Below, piece after piece: positions 42,505 to 51,777 of a stretch of DNA of 64,000 nucleotides. Position numbers and translations under genes: made by a program. Origin of the DNA: JAPUEK01 sp963815355 (GTDB taxonomy: Bacteria; Pseudomonadota; Alphaproteobacteria; Rhodobacterales; Rhodobacteraceae); NCBI GenBank assembly GCA_963815355.1, contig CAWFGJ010000013.1:744001-808000 (forward strand). The letters run 5' to 3'. Numbering within the stretch: position 1 is the first letter of the stretch; every line of letters starts with the position of its first letter. Below the pieces are notes generated by a model, which was not told the DNA's origin, did no database searches, and saw only the letters and a program-made list of their open reading frames with translations.

Positions 42505-43076
42505 GGCTTGTCAAACATCCCAAGGGCGGCAAGATCCGTCGCCCCAAGGATCTGCTGCGCCATCTCTGGCGTGCCGCCTTGGGTCTGCACCAGCACGCGG
42601 TTGTTCAGCAGCGCCGAATAGGCCCCCTCCTGATCCATAAAGGCGGTGCCGTTGATGTCTTGCACCTTGCCCATCATGGCCATGGTCGCGGGGTTGCTCA
42701 GCATGGCCGCCATCGACTGCACCATCATATTGTCGGCAAAGGCGGTCAGCGTCACCGAATTGCCCTCGGCATCCGCATAGCTCGCCTGCGCGCCCACACC
42801 CCCGCCAAACATCGCCAGCCCTTCGGCGACAGAGGCGTCATCGGTCCGGGTCCAGCCTTCGGGCGCGGGTGGGAACTTGGCGAACATCAGCGTGCTTTGC
42901 AGCGCGGCCAGTTCCTTGCCAGCGGTGATCAGTTGCGCGCTTGCGCCATTGTAATCGCCCGCCTCATAGGCAGAGCCAGCGGCGGCGATAGCATCAGACA
43001 CCGTGTCGGCCAGCAAAGGGGCGGGCGACAGCAGGGTCACGACAAAAGGCAAGGCGCGCAAAATACGGGGGGTCAT
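42501..43076 (-). CDS. Hypothetical periplasmic protein
   Basis: A 191-residue exported protein from ATG 43076, with a signal peptide (ALPFVVTLLSPAPLLADT). The mature part has a short helical repeat-like start (AAGSAYEAGDYNGASAQLIT) and then a beta-rich part (GVGAQASYADAEGNSVTLTA). It resembles proteins that bind lipids or envelope ligands only in general layout. Its stop overlaps the convergent hydrolase gene by four bases. No function recognised. Confidence 0.75.
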   Translation of the reverse strand: MTPRILRALPFVVTLLSPAPLLADTVSDAIAAAGSAYEAGDYNGASAQLITAGKELAALQSTLMFAKFPPAPEGWTRTDDASVAEGLAMFGGGVGAQASYADAEGNSVTLTAFADNMMVQSMAAMLSNPATMAMMGKVQDINGTAFMDQEGAYSALLNNRVLVQTQGGTPEMAQQILGATDLAALGMFDKP

Positions 43077-43188
43077 AAGAGGCTCCGATCTAAAAGGTGC
43101 CTCGAAATTAATGCAGGATTCCCGGCCCGCAACCCTCAATCTCGCCGGGACAGGAATTCCCCACCCCTTGCGGGCCGGGCCAGAACGG

Positions 43189-43518
43189 TCACGAGCTTGC
43201 GTGCATCCGTTCGATGTAGTCGCGCATTTCCTGCGCCTCATGCCGGGCGTCGCGCAGACCTTCCATCGCGGCGCGCAACTCGGCCTCGGTCTGGGCGATC
43301 TGGCTGGTCAGTTCCTGCTCGCGGTTCTCCAGATAGATGATCGCCTGATCGCGCATCTCTTCGGCCTCATGCAGCGATTGGGCCAACCGGTCCATCTCGC
43401 CCATGTCGCCGCCCGCCACGCGGGTAAAGCGGTGCATCAGCCAATAGGTGAACCAGCCCATGGCAAAGGCCAATAGCAGGATGAACGCGGTGGCAACGAT
43501 GAATTCCAGACGGTTCAT
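43189..43518 (-). CDS. Small single-pass membrane coiled-coil protein
   Basis: A 109-residue protein: residues 5-28 form one transmembrane helix (FIVATAFILLLAFAMGWFTY), and residues 38-105 an almost continuous heptad coiled coil rich in Glu, Arg, Gln and Ala. It is 36 bases downstream of the OmpA/BON gene in the same direction, so probably co-transcribed. The layout suggests an envelope scaffold; no family recognised. Confidence 0.75.
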   Translation of the reverse strand: MNRLEFIVATAFILLLAFAMGWFTYWLMHRFTRVAGGDMGEMDRLAQSLHEAEEMRDQAIIYLENREQELTSQIAQTEAELRAAMEGLRDARHEAQEMRDYIERMHASS

Positions 43519-43554
43519 GCGCGGGGTCCTGATCTTTTCACAACCATAAAGGGG

Positions 43555-45561
43555 TCAGCCATCGGAGTCGGGCCGAGACTTGGGGCGGATCGTCTTTTCT
43601 TTGGGCGCCACCGACGGGCTGGTATCGGCCGAGAAATCCGGCCCGGAATCGGCCGCAGCCGAATCCGCGCCCGCCGCAGGCACCGCCCCCGATGCCTCGG
43701 GTCCGGGGCCGGTTGGCGGAGTTGCGACCTTGGGCGCGGCCCCTGCCAGCGTGAACTCAATCCGGCGGTTGGCTTCGCGTCCGACTTCGGTGCTGTTATC
43801 GGCAATCGGGTCGGCCTCACCATAGCCTTTGGCCACCATGCCCGACACGTCAACTTGCCGCCCCTGCAAGGCCAGCAAGACCGCCTCGGCCCGTGCCTGA
43901 CTTAGCGCGCGGTTGCCCTCATCCGAGCCTTGCGAATCGGTGTGCCCGCCAATTTCCATCGGCACGCCGGGGCATTTCGTCAAAACCGCACTCAGCGCCG
44001 TCATGACCGCTGCCGCCGAGGCGTCGATCTCGGCAGAGCCGGGGGTAAAGGTGATCTTCTGGCGGGTCAGCACATCGGCCACGTCCTCGGCGCATTCCTG
44101 TGGCGTGGGGATCGCGGCCAAGGGGTCCAGCGCCTCTTCATAGCGCACGTCGACGCGAAAGGTCTTGCCCTGCCCCAGCTTGTCGGAAAGCACCTGCGAA
44201 ATCCGTGCCTTGCCGTTTTGCGAACCGGTCACGCCCTTGACCTCAACCGTATCGGCCCGCACCAGCAAGGTGCCTTCCTCCAACTCGGCCAAGGCCTGAA
44301 GCCCGGCCAGAACCCGCACGGGCCAGCCGTCGGGCAGGTCCGGGTCAAGCCGGGTCGCGCCGTAAACCTTGCCGCTGCCGAACAGGGCGCGGGCATAGCT
44401 GTCCACGGCGGCGCGCTGCATCTCATTGGTCAGCCGCCCGCGCATTTCCACCCGCCCGCTGTCGCCTGCCAGCTTTGCGGTGAATTCGGCCGGGCCCTCG
44501 GCGGTGCTGGCCTGCTTTTCCAGCGTGGCGTTCAACGAGAACACCTCGGGCAGGGCTGCGTCCAGATCACCGACCACCCGGTCAAAATCAGCCTGCTTCA
44601 CGTCGGCGGCGGCCAAAAGGGTGACATCGGCGTCCTTGAACGTGACCGTGGCCGTGCCCAGCTCGTTCACCGCCTTGATCCCCGCCATCACCGCATCCGC
44701 CCAAGACGGAGACGGCACGCCCAAGCCCACGGTGCAGCTTTGCCGCCCCGTGGCACCCGCCGCACCGGCCACCGCCAGAATGCGGCTTTTGGCTTGGTCA
44801 GTATCTGCAGCACAGGCGTCAAAGCGCGCGCCCTCGGCGTCTTTCACAAAGCGCAGGGTAAAGGGGGTGATCACCGGCCGCGGGGCCGAGATATCATACT
44901 GCGCGTCCAGCCCCGCGGGTTGGGCGGCGCGCAGCTCGGTTTCAAACTGGCGCTTTTCGGCGTCCGAGGCGGCAATCGCGGTGATCGCCACCTTGTTTGT
45001 AGAGACTGAGATTTTCGACCGCGGCAGCAAGGCCAGCGCCTTGACGCCAAAGTCAAACGCCTCTTGCCAGCCTTCGGGCGCGTCATAGGCGGCGGTTTCC
45101 AGCATGTCTTGCACGGGCGTATCGGCCTGCATCGCCTGCGCGTCGGCGGTCAACTGATCCATCGAATCGCCCTGCGGCAGCAGCCCGATCAGCTGAATTC
45201 CATCATCGTTACGCAGCATTTCCACAGAGAAATGCGGTGCCTCGATGGCTTTGGCCGGGGTCACCTCCAGCTTGTCGCGGATGCGGGTGCTGTCGATCAG
45301 CGAGCCGGTCAGGTTGATCACCCGGTAGCGCCCGGCCTCATTCGGGGCGGTGCCGATCAGGTGGATCTGCAGGCCATCCGGTTCGGCCTTGGCCCAGGTG
45401 ATGCCTTCTTCCATCAAGCGCGAGGTCACGGCCGAGGCCGTCACCCGCTCTATCACCAACGCCGCCGCCCACGCGATCACCACCGAAACCAATGCCGCCG
45501 CAAGAAAAGCGGCAGGTGCCAGCATGCGCGGCGTCAGTCGAAAGGTGGGAAACTTGACCAA
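43555..45561 (-). CDS. OmpA-family protein with N-terminal membrane anchor and BON-like repeats
   Basis: A 668-residue protein. Residues 15-40 form a membrane anchor; residues 45-500 hold repeated BON-like alpha/beta modules (for example LQIHLIGTAPNEAGRYRVIN); residues about 520-630 are an OmpA peptidoglycan-binding domain with FTPGSAEIDASAA, GGHTDSQGSDEGNRALSQAR and EANRRIEFTL. The C-terminus is Pro/Ala/Asp-rich. It likely links the inner membrane to murein. The open frame starts with TTG 45561; ATG 45525 is an alternative. Neither has a strong ribosome binding site. Confidence 0.85.
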   Translation of the reverse strand: MVKFPTFRLTPRMLAPAAFLAAALVSVVIAWAAALVIERVTASAVTSRLMEEGITWAKAEPDGLQIHLIGTAPNEAGRYRVINLTGSLIDSTRIRDKLEVTPAKAIEAPHFSVEMLRNDDGIQLIGLLPQGDSMDQLTADAQAMQADTPVQDMLETAAYDAPEGWQEAFDFGVKALALLPRSKISVSTNKVAITAIAASDAEKRQFETELRAAQPAGLDAQYDISAPRPVITPFTLRFVKDAEGARFDACAADTDQAKSRILAVAGAAGATGRQSCTVGLGVPSPSWADAVMAGIKAVNELGTATVTFKDADVTLLAAADVKQADFDRVVGDLDAALPEVFSLNATLEKQASTAEGPAEFTAKLAGDSGRVEMRGRLTNEMQRAAVDSYARALFGSGKVYGATRLDPDLPDGWPVRVLAGLQALAELEEGTLLVRADTVEVKGVTGSQNGKARISQVLSDKLGQGKTFRVDVRYEEALDPLAAIPTPQECAEDVADVLTRQKITFTPGSAEIDASAAAVMTALSAVLTKCPGVPMEIGGHTDSQGSDEGNRALSQARAEAVLLALQGRQVDVSGMVAKGYGEADPIADNSTEVGREANRRIEFTLAGAAPKVATPPTGPGPEASGAVPAAGADSAAADSGPDFSADTSPSVAPKEKTIRPKSRPDSDG

Positions 45562-45625
45562 GGGACAGATTCTTCAACAGGATATCGGGCTTGTGTTCCT
45601 TAGAGGTCGGAACGGGGGGGATCAA

Positions 45626-46603
45626 TCAAAGGAACGCAGCGGCGGCAAGAAACAGCGCAGGGATCAGCCCGGCATTGCGGTTGGCCCAAAAGATCTGCCG
45701 GCAGGATGCGGCATCGTCCAGATCCAGCCGCCGCATCTGCCACAGCATATGCGCGCCAAACAGCCAGACCCCCGCCAAGGCCACTCCCATTTGCGCCACG
45801 CCCCGCTGCGGGCTGAGAATCACCGCCAGTGCCATCAGTGTGACCGTGGCCACGATAAAGCCGAACAGCCAGCGGCGGGATTGGTCGGCGAACAGCCGGG
45901 CCGTGGATTTCACTCCGATCAGTGCATCATCCTCGCGGTCCTGATGGGCATAGATGGTGTCGTAATACAGCGTCCACAGGATGCCCGACAGGTAAAGCAG
46001 CACCGACGGCACGCGCACCTCGCCCGCATGGGCCGCATAGGCCAGCAACGCGCCCCAGTTGAAGGCCAGCCCCAAGAACACCTGCGGCCACCACGTGAAC
46101 CGCTTGGCAAAAGGGTAGATGATCACCAAAACAAGCGATGCAACGCCAAGGGCTATCGCCAACGCATTATAACTGAACAGAATAACCGCCGCGACCGCCG
46201 CCTGTGCCGCCATCCACACCAAAGCGGCGCGGGGTGTCACCTGCCCGGAGGGCAGAGGCCGGCTGCGGGTGCGGGCGACGGCAGCGTCGATGTCGCGGTC
46301 GGTATAGTCGTTCCACGTGCAGCCCGCGCCGCGCATCAAAAACGCCCCCGCGCCGCAAGACAGCGCAAGCCAGATATCCCAAGCGCGAAACCCATCCGCC
46401 ATCGCGGCCAGAGCGATGCCCCACAGGCAGGGGATCAGCAGCAGCCACGTCCCGATCGGCCGATCCGCCCGGCTGAGCCGCAGGTAGGGCCGCGCGCCTG
46501 CGGGGGCGTAGCGGTCAACCCAGTTGCCGGGCGCGGCATCGGCGACTTCGCCTGCCGCCGCTTTGCGGTCGGCCCCCTCTGGCAATTGCTGCGGCTCAGT
46601 CAT
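45626..46603 (-). CDS. ubiA: 4-hydroxybenzoate polyprenyltransferase
   Basis: An integral membrane prenyltransferase that attaches the polyprenyl chain to 4-hydroxybenzoate in ubiquinone synthesis. The 325-residue protein has eight or nine helices and the two Asp motifs: NDYTDRDIDAAV and YAHQDREDDALIG, with KSTARLF after the second. ATG 46603 gives a 30-residue polar lead before RPYLRLSRADRPIGTWLLL; the much longer frame upstream is antisense to rsmE. It starts only 12 bases from the divergent rsmE start. Confidence 0.95.
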   Translation of the reverse strand: MTEPQQLPEGADRKAAAGEVADAAPGNWVDRYAPAGARPYLRLSRADRPIGTWLLLIPCLWGIALAAMADGFRAWDIWLALSCGAGAFLMRGAGCTWNDYTDRDIDAAVARTRSRPLPSGQVTPRAALVWMAAQAAVAAVILFSYNALAIALGVASLVLVIIYPFAKRFTWWPQVFLGLAFNWGALLAYAAHAGEVRVPSVLLYLSGILWTLYYDTIYAHQDREDDALIGVKSTARLFADQSRRWLFGFIVATVTLMALAVILSPQRGVAQMGVALAGVWLFGAHMLWQMRRLDLDDAASCRQIFWANRNAGLIPALFLAAAAFL

Positions 46604-46615
46604 AGGTTCGCTTTC

Positions 46616-47347
46616 ATGGAACGGGCAAAAGTCAGACTCTTTGTAGATCAGCCGCTGGCTGCGGGGCAACCCGTGGCTCTGGGGCCAGAGCAGGCGCATT
46701 ACCTCTTTGCGGTGATGCGGCTGGAGCGGGGGGCCGCAATCGCCCTGTTCAACGGGCGCGACGGCGAATGGCTGTCGCGGATCGCCGAGACAGGAAAGCG
46801 CGGCGGCCTTGCCCTGCCCGAGGCGCAAAGTGCGCCCCAGCATATGCCGCCCGACCTGTGGTTGCTGTTCGCGCCGATCAAAAAGGCCCGCACCGATTTC
46901 ATCGTTGAAAAGGCCGTGGAACTGGGTGCGGCGCGCATCCTGCCGGTGCAGACCCGCCACACCAATTCCGAACGCATCCGCCAAGACCGCCTGCAAGCCC
47001 ATGCGCTGGAGGCCGCCGAACAATGCGGCGCGACCTTTGTTCCCGAGGTGGCCGACCTGCAAACGCTTGAACGGGTGCTGGCAAACTGGCCCGCCACGCG
47101 CACCCTTTACTGGGCGGATGAAGGCCAAGCCGGGCGCAACCCAGCCCTTTCGGGCTTTGCGCCCCCGCTTGCCCCCGCCGCCATCCTGATCGGGCCGGAA
47201 GGTGGTTTTTCTGCCGATGAACAAACCCGCCTGCGCGCCCTGCCCTTCGTGCGGCCGATCACGCTGGGCCCGCGCATCCTGCGTGCGGACACGGCGGCGG
47301 TGGCGGCGCTGACGCTTTGGCAGGCGACGCTTGGGGACTGGTCGTGA
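46616..47347 (+). CDS. rsmE: 16S rRNA (uracil1498-N3)-methyltransferase
   Basis: A SPOUT-fold enzyme that methylates U1498 of 16S rRNA. The 243-residue protein has an N-terminal PUA-like domain (GQPVALGPEQAHYLFAVMRL) and the C-terminal knot: EKAVELGAARILPVQTRHTN, AILIGPEGGFSADE and LGPRILRADTAAVAAL, which bind SAM. ATG 46616 is used, without a clear Shine-Dalgarno. It overlaps the next gene (GTGA). Confidence 0.95.
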   Translation: MERAKVRLFVDQPLAAGQPVALGPEQAHYLFAVMRLERGAAIALFNGRDGEWLSRIAETGKRGGLALPEAQSAPQHMPPDLWLLFAPIKKARTDFIVEKAVELGAARILPVQTRHTNSERIRQDRLQAHALEAAEQCGATFVPEVADLQTLERVLANWPATRTLYWADEGQAGRNPALSGFAPPLAPAAILIGPEGGFSADEQTRLRALPFVRPITLGPRILRADTAAVAALTLWQATLGDWS

Positions 47348-47901
47348 TCCGTCCCGAACTGCGCGCCGCCCTTTATCGCCTGCGTGAGGTGCTTTTTGCC
47401 CTTGTCCTTGGTGGCCTCGGGCTTTGGCTTGCCGCACTTGGCGGGCTGTTGCTGATCCCGACGGGGCTTGCGGTGCTGGGCATTGCCGCTGTGCTGGGGG
47501 TGACCGCATGGCGGCGCCTGCGCTTTTCCCAAGCGATCGACGCCCCCGGTCTGGTTGAGGTGGATGAGGGCCAGATCGGCTATATGGGCCCCAGCATCGG
47601 CGGCTATGTCAGCCTGCCCGAGTTGGTGGAAATCCGGCTGCTGACCCTGCGCGGCCGCCGGGTCTGGCGGCTGAAACAGGCGGATGGTCAGGCCGTTCTT
47701 GTGCCCGTGGATGCCAATGGGGCCGAGCGGTTGTTTGACGCGTTCTCTACCCTGCCCGGCATGGACCAATCCGCCCTTGTGGCAGCACTTGAACCGACGG
47801 CCCCCGCTCTTGCCGGACGCGCCGCCACGCCGGCCCTTGCCGGCCCTGAAATGAAGGTTATCTGGCGTAGGACGGGTCGCGGCGTCGTCGCAGGCGGATA
47901 A
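47344..47901 (+). CDS. Hypothetical membrane protein coupled to rsmE
   Basis: A 185-residue protein starting at GTG 47344, which overlaps the rsmE stop. Residues 15-55 form two hydrophobic helices (FALVLGGLGLWLAALGGLLL, then AVLGIAAVLGV), followed by a beta-rich, PH-like soluble part (VEVDEGQIGYMGPSIGGYVS, LVEIRLLTLRGRRVWRL). The C-terminus is Ala/Pro-rich. Only the topology is clear; no function is known to me. It precedes gshA by 114 bases. Confidence 0.78.
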   Translation: MIRPELRAALYRLREVLFALVLGGLGLWLAALGGLLLIPTGLAVLGIAAVLGVTAWRRLRFSQAIDAPGLVEVDEGQIGYMGPSIGGYVSLPELVEIRLLTLRGRRVWRLKQADGQAVLVPVDANGAERLFDAFSTLPGMDQSALVAALEPTAPALAGRAATPALAGPEMKVIWRRTGRGVVAGG

Positions 47902-48015
47902 ACTTCGCCAAACGCGATCCCCAAAGGATACGCCGACCCTGCCCGTCAACCATTGACTTGCCGGCCGCGTGCCGTCACCAGTTGCCACTCGAAAACTGCA
48001 AAAGGGCCTCTTCAG

Positions 48016-49360
48016 ATGTCGATTCCACAAGCAGGCGGCGGCCCGATCGAAAGCTTTGACCAGCTCGCAGAGATGATGGCCTCGGGCAGCAAGCCCAAGT
48101 CCGAATGGCGCATCGGCACCGAGCATGAAAAATTCGGCTGGCTGACCGACAGCCGCAAACCGCTGCCATACGCCGGTGACCGTTCCATTTCCGCGCTGTT
48201 TGCCGGGCTGCAAGCCTTTGGCTGGACCCCGGTGCAAGAGGGCGGCAACACCATCGGCATGACGCGCAACGGGGCCAATATCTCGCTGGAACCGGGCGGC
48301 CAGTTTGAGCTGTCTGGCGCGCCGCTGGAAGACCTGCACCAAAGTGCCGCCGAATTGCAGAACCATCTGGACGAGGTGAAATCCATCGCCGACCCGCTGG
48401 GCATCCGCTTTATGGGCATCGGGGCCGCGCCAGAGTGGAGCGCAACCGACATGCCGGTCATGCCCAAGGGCCGCTACCGGCTGATGACCGATTACATGGG
48501 CCGCGTCGGCACCCATGGCACCCAGATGATGTATCGCACCTGCACCGTGCAGGTGAACCTCGACTATGCGTCCGAAGCCGACATGGTGAAGAAAGCTGCG
48601 CGTGGCGCTGGCGCTGCAACCGGTGGCGACGGCGCTTTTCGCCTCATCGCCCTTCTTTGACGGCAAGTTGAACGGCCATAAATCCTGGCGCAGCCGCATC
48701 TGGCGGGGGTTGGATAACTCTCGCACGGGGATGCTGCCCTTTGCCTTCGAAGACGGCATGGGCTTTCAGCGCTACGTCGATTGGGTGCTCGATGTGCCGA
48801 TGTATTTCGTCTACCGCGACGGGAAATACATCAACGCGCTCGGCCAGTCCTTCCGCGACTTCCTGCGCGGCGAACTGCCCGCCCTGCCCGGCGAAAAGCC
48901 CACGCTTTCGGATTGGGCCGACCACATGACCACGGTGTTCCCCGAAGCACGGGTCAAGAAATACATCGAGATGCGCGGCGCCGATTGCGGCGATCAGCCC
49001 CATATCGACGCGCTGCCCGCCTTCTGGGTCGGGTTGATGTATGACCAGACCGCGCTGGATGCGGCGTGGGATCTGGTCAAAGGCTTTGACGCCGAAACCC
49101 GCGAAGAACTGCGCGTCGCCGCCTCGGTCAAAGCACTGCAAGGGGAAGCGGGGTCGGTCAAATTGCTGGATCTGGCCCGCGCCGCCGTCGGCCTGTCGCA
49201 TGCCGGTCTGGCCGCACGCGGCCTTGGCGAAGAGAAATACCTCAAGCCGCTGGTGTTTGGCCTGAAATCCGGCACTACCCAGGCCGACCGCTGGCTGCGG
49301 GCCTATCACGGCGAATGGGCAGGGGATCTGACCCGGATTTATGAGGCCTCCAGCCTCTGA
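48016..49360 (+). CDS. gshA: Glutamate--cysteine ligase, apparent single-base insertion
   Basis: First enzyme of glutathione synthesis, joining Glu and Cys with ATP; this is the plant/alphaproteobacterial class, with IGTEHEKFGWL and ISLEPGGQFELSG at the start. The frame beginning at ATG 48016 runs to about codon 190 (ASEADMVKK), then enters nonsense ending at 48660. The rest continues in another frame from VALALQPVATALFASSPFFD to 49360. Removing one A at 48592-48594 (GAAAG to GAAG) gives a continuous 447-residue protein of normal length. No other lesion is visible, so the reading error explanation is favoured over a true pseudogene. Confidence 0.85.
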
Positions 49361-49384
49361 GCGGTGCGCCGGCGGCGGTGGCGC

Positions 49385-49903
49385 CTAGTTGTCGCCGCTG
49401 CTCTGTGCCATCGCTGCGTCCGAACCCGCCGGGGCATCGTCGCCTTCCGCATCGGCGGCGTCTGGCGTGCGCATGCTAAGCAAACGCCCATCGCCCCAAA
49501 CCAGCGCCTCGACACAGGCCTCCGACCCGGTGGCCCCGCATTCGCCGCCGTGCAAGGCCAGCAACAGCACCGGCTCATCCCAGCCGACCAGCTTCCAGCC
49601 CAGCGCCAGATGGTCGGTCCGCACGCCCGCGGCCAGAATGGTCAGCGTGCTGCCCCCCGTGCCACCCCAAAGGCTGGCCATGCTGGAGCAATCGAACTTT
49701 GCCCAATCGATCAACACCTCGGCCGGAGCGGCACCTGACAGCTCAATCTCCGTTACCGCATCGGGCAGCACGGTAAGCACGCCATTCTCGAACGACGCGC
49801 AATCGGCCTTGGCCTCGGCCATCACCTCGTCAACCGTCTGCGCCGCCGCAGGGCCGCCCAAGGCCAACACAAAGGCCAACAGCATCCCGGATAAGCGCGT
49901 CAT
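49385..49903 (-). CDS. Hypothetical secreted protein
   Basis: A 172-residue exported protein with a signal peptide (MLLAFVLALGGPAAAQT). The mature part has four Cys (CASFENG, KFDCSSMASLWGG, ALHGGECGATGSEACVEALV) that could form two disulfides and an acidic Ala/Asp-rich tail. ATG 49903 overlaps the plsY stop, so it is the last gene of the pyrB-plsY operon. No family recognised. Confidence 0.78.
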   Translation of the reverse strand: MTRLSGMLLAFVLALGGPAAAQTVDEVMAEAKADCASFENGVLTVLPDAVTEIELSGAAPAEVLIDWAKFDCSSMASLWGGTGGSTLTILAAGVRTDHLALGWKLVGWDEPVLLLALHGGECGATGSEACVEALVWGDGRLLSMRTPDAADAEGDDAPAGSDAAMAQSSGDN

Positions 49904-50511
49904 TTCTTGGCTCCGATCCGGGGTTCTGTTCCGGCCTTGATCCGCTGCAAATTCGCCCGATGCCGGATATAGACCAGCACCGTCAACACCATGATCAGCA
50001 GCAGCATCTGGCCCCGGTTGAACACCACCAGCCACAGCGACGTGCTGGCCGCCGCAACCAATGCCGACAGCGAGGATATCCGCGACACGGCCGCCACAAC
50101 CAGCCACGTGGCACAAGCCGCCAGCCCCACGGGCCAGGCCAAGGCCAGCACCGTGCCAAGGAAGGTGGCAACGCCCTTGCCCCCCTTGAACCCCAACCAC
50201 ACCGGATACAAATGCCCCAGAAACGCCGATAGCCCTGCGATTTGCGCGGCATCTTCGCCCACCAGCGCCCGCGCGATCAGCACCGCGATCCCACCTTTGG
50301 CCGCATCCAGCAGCAGTGTTGCCAAAGCGGCCCCCTTGTTGCCGGTCCGCAGCACATTGGTCGCACCAATATTGCCCGAGCCGATCTGGCGCAGATCACC
50401 AAGGCCCAGCGCCCGCGTGATCACCAAGCCAAACGGCACAGACCCCAAACCATAGGCCAGCAACGCCACAAGGGCCAAAATCAGCGGAGCAGACGTCAGG
50501 TGTGGCATCAT
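49900..50511 (-). CDS. plsY: Acyl-phosphate glycerol-3-phosphate acyltransferase
   Basis: Transfers an acyl group from acyl phosphate to glycerol 3-phosphate, the first membrane-lipid step. The 203-residue protein has five helices and the family motifs GSVPFGLVITRALGLGDLRQ, GSGNIGATNVLRTG and FKGGKGVATFLG. Two in-frame ATGs (50511, 50508) are possible; the first is one base from the pyrX-like stop. It is embedded in an overlapping operon with pyrimidine genes. Confidence 0.95.
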   Translation of the reverse strand: MMPHLTSAPLILALVALLAYGLGSVPFGLVITRALGLGDLRQIGSGNIGATNVLRTGNKGAALATLLLDAAKGGIAVLIARALVGEDAAQIAGLSAFLGHLYPVWLGFKGGKGVATFLGTVLALAWPVGLAACATWLVVAAVSRISSLSALVAAASTSLWLVVFNRGQMLLLIMVLTVLVYIRHRANLQRIKAGTEPRIGAKK

Positions 50512-51777
50512 TTATCCCTCAAAAACCCGCACACCGGCGACATAGGTTGCCAGCACCTTACCCTCCATCCGCTGCCCGTCAAACGGCGTGTTCTTGGATT
50601 TGGAATGAAGCGTGAAGCGGTCCAGCAGAAACGGGGTGTCCGGGTCAAACAGCACCAGATCCGCAGGCGCGCCCAAGGCCAGCCGCCCCTGCGGCAGACC
50701 CAAACGCTGCGCGGGGTTCAGCGCCATGGCGCGGAACAGTTGCGGCAGGTCCAGCATGCCCGCATGGTAAAGCCGCATCGCGGCGGGCAGCAGCGTCTGC
50801 AACCCCACCGCGCCGGAGGCCGCCTCTTCAAACGGCAGCCGCTTGCTTTCCTCATCCGCCGGGGTATGGAACGACGCGATCACGTCGATCACCCCATCGG
50901 CCACCGCCTGCACCATCGCCAGACGATCCTCTTCGGACCGCAGCGGCGGCGTCATCTTGAAGAAAGTCCGGTAGTCGCCCACGTCCAACTCATTCAGCGT
51001 CAGGTGATGGATCGACACACCCGCCGTCACGTCGAACCCGTTCTGCTTGGCCCGCTCCAGCGCGGGCAGGCTGCGGGCCGAGGTGATCTGGTCGGCGTGA
51101 TAGCGCGCGCCCGTCATCTCAACCAGACCGATATCGCGGTCCAGCCCCATGCGTTCGGCCATGGGCGAGACCGCAGGCAATCCGCGCAGCGATGCAAACT
51201 TGCCCGAGGTCGCCGCCGACCCCGCCGACAGGCCCGGCTCTTGCGGATGGCAGATCACCAAAGCCCCCAGCGCGCGCGCATAGGTCATGGCCCGCGACAG
51301 CGCCTTGGTATCGGTGCTGACGGCAAACCCATCGGTAAAGGCAATCGCCCCGGCATCCAGCAAAAAGCTGATCTCGGTCATCTCATGGCCCGCGCGGCCC
51401 TTGGTCAGCGCGGCCATGTGGCGGATACGCACCGGGCTTTCGGACGCGCGGCGGGTCACAAACTCTAACACTTCGGGGGTGTCGATGGCTGGGAACGTAT
51501 CGGGGCGCGCGATGATCGTCGTCACACCCCCCGCCGCCGCCGCCCGCCCGGCCGAGCGAAAGCTTTCCTTATGCCGCTCGCCCGGCTCGCCGATCTTGAC
51601 GCCCCAATCGACGATCCCCGGTGCCAGACAATGGCCGCCGCAGTCGATGACCGACGCCCCTTTCGGCGCGCTTTCGTCGCGGGCAAGGATAAGACCGTCC
51701 TTCACCGTAAGACTGCCCGGCGCATCGCTTTGGGCCTCTGGGTCAATCAGCCGGGCATTGGTGAAATGCAGGTTCAT
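50512..51777 (-). CDS. pyrX: Dihydroorotase-like protein without catalytic residues (PyrX type)
   Basis: A 421-residue amidohydrolase-fold protein aligned with class I dihydroorotase. The metal motif DxHxHxR is DWGVKIG here: both His (59, 61) are Gly and Lys, and the substrate Arg is Gly. MPNT is RPDT, and the DHAPH block is SFHTPAD, so the catalytic Asp is also lost. Other fold motifs (EPGERHKESFRS, AAAGGVTTI) remain. Inactive pyrC' proteins elsewhere are structural partners of aspartate carbamoyltransferase, and pyrB is in the same operon. An active PyrC must lie elsewhere in the genome. Confidence 0.85.
   Translation of the reverse strand: MNLHFTNARLIDPEAQSDAPGSLTVKDGLILARDESAPKGASVIDCGGHCLAPGIVDWGVKIGEPGERHKESFRSAGRAAAAGGVTTIIARPDTFPAIDTPEVLEFVTRRASESPVRIRHMAALTKGRAGHEMTEISFLLDAGAIAFTDGFAVSTDTKALSRAMTYARALGALVICHPQEPGLSAGSAATSGKFASLRGLPAVSPMAERMGLDRDIGLVEMTGARYHADQITSARSLPALERAKQNGFDVTAGVSIHHLTLNELDVGDYRTFFKMTPPLRSEEDRLAMVQAVADGVIDVIASFHTPADEESKRLPFEEAASGAVGLQTLLPAAMRLYHAGMLDLPQLFRAMALNPAQRLGLPQGRLALGAPADLVLFDPDTPFLLDRFTLHSKSKNTPFDGQRMEGKVLATYVAGVRVFEG

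Noticed and set aside
45626..47509. A 627-codon minus-strand frame including ubiA
   Set aside because: Only the part from ATG 46603 is UbiA; the rest is antisense to rsmE and its downstream gene and has no protein character.
50512..51777. Active dihydroorotase (PyrC)
   Set aside because: All metal and catalytic residues that can be placed are replaced; PyrX type is supported instead.
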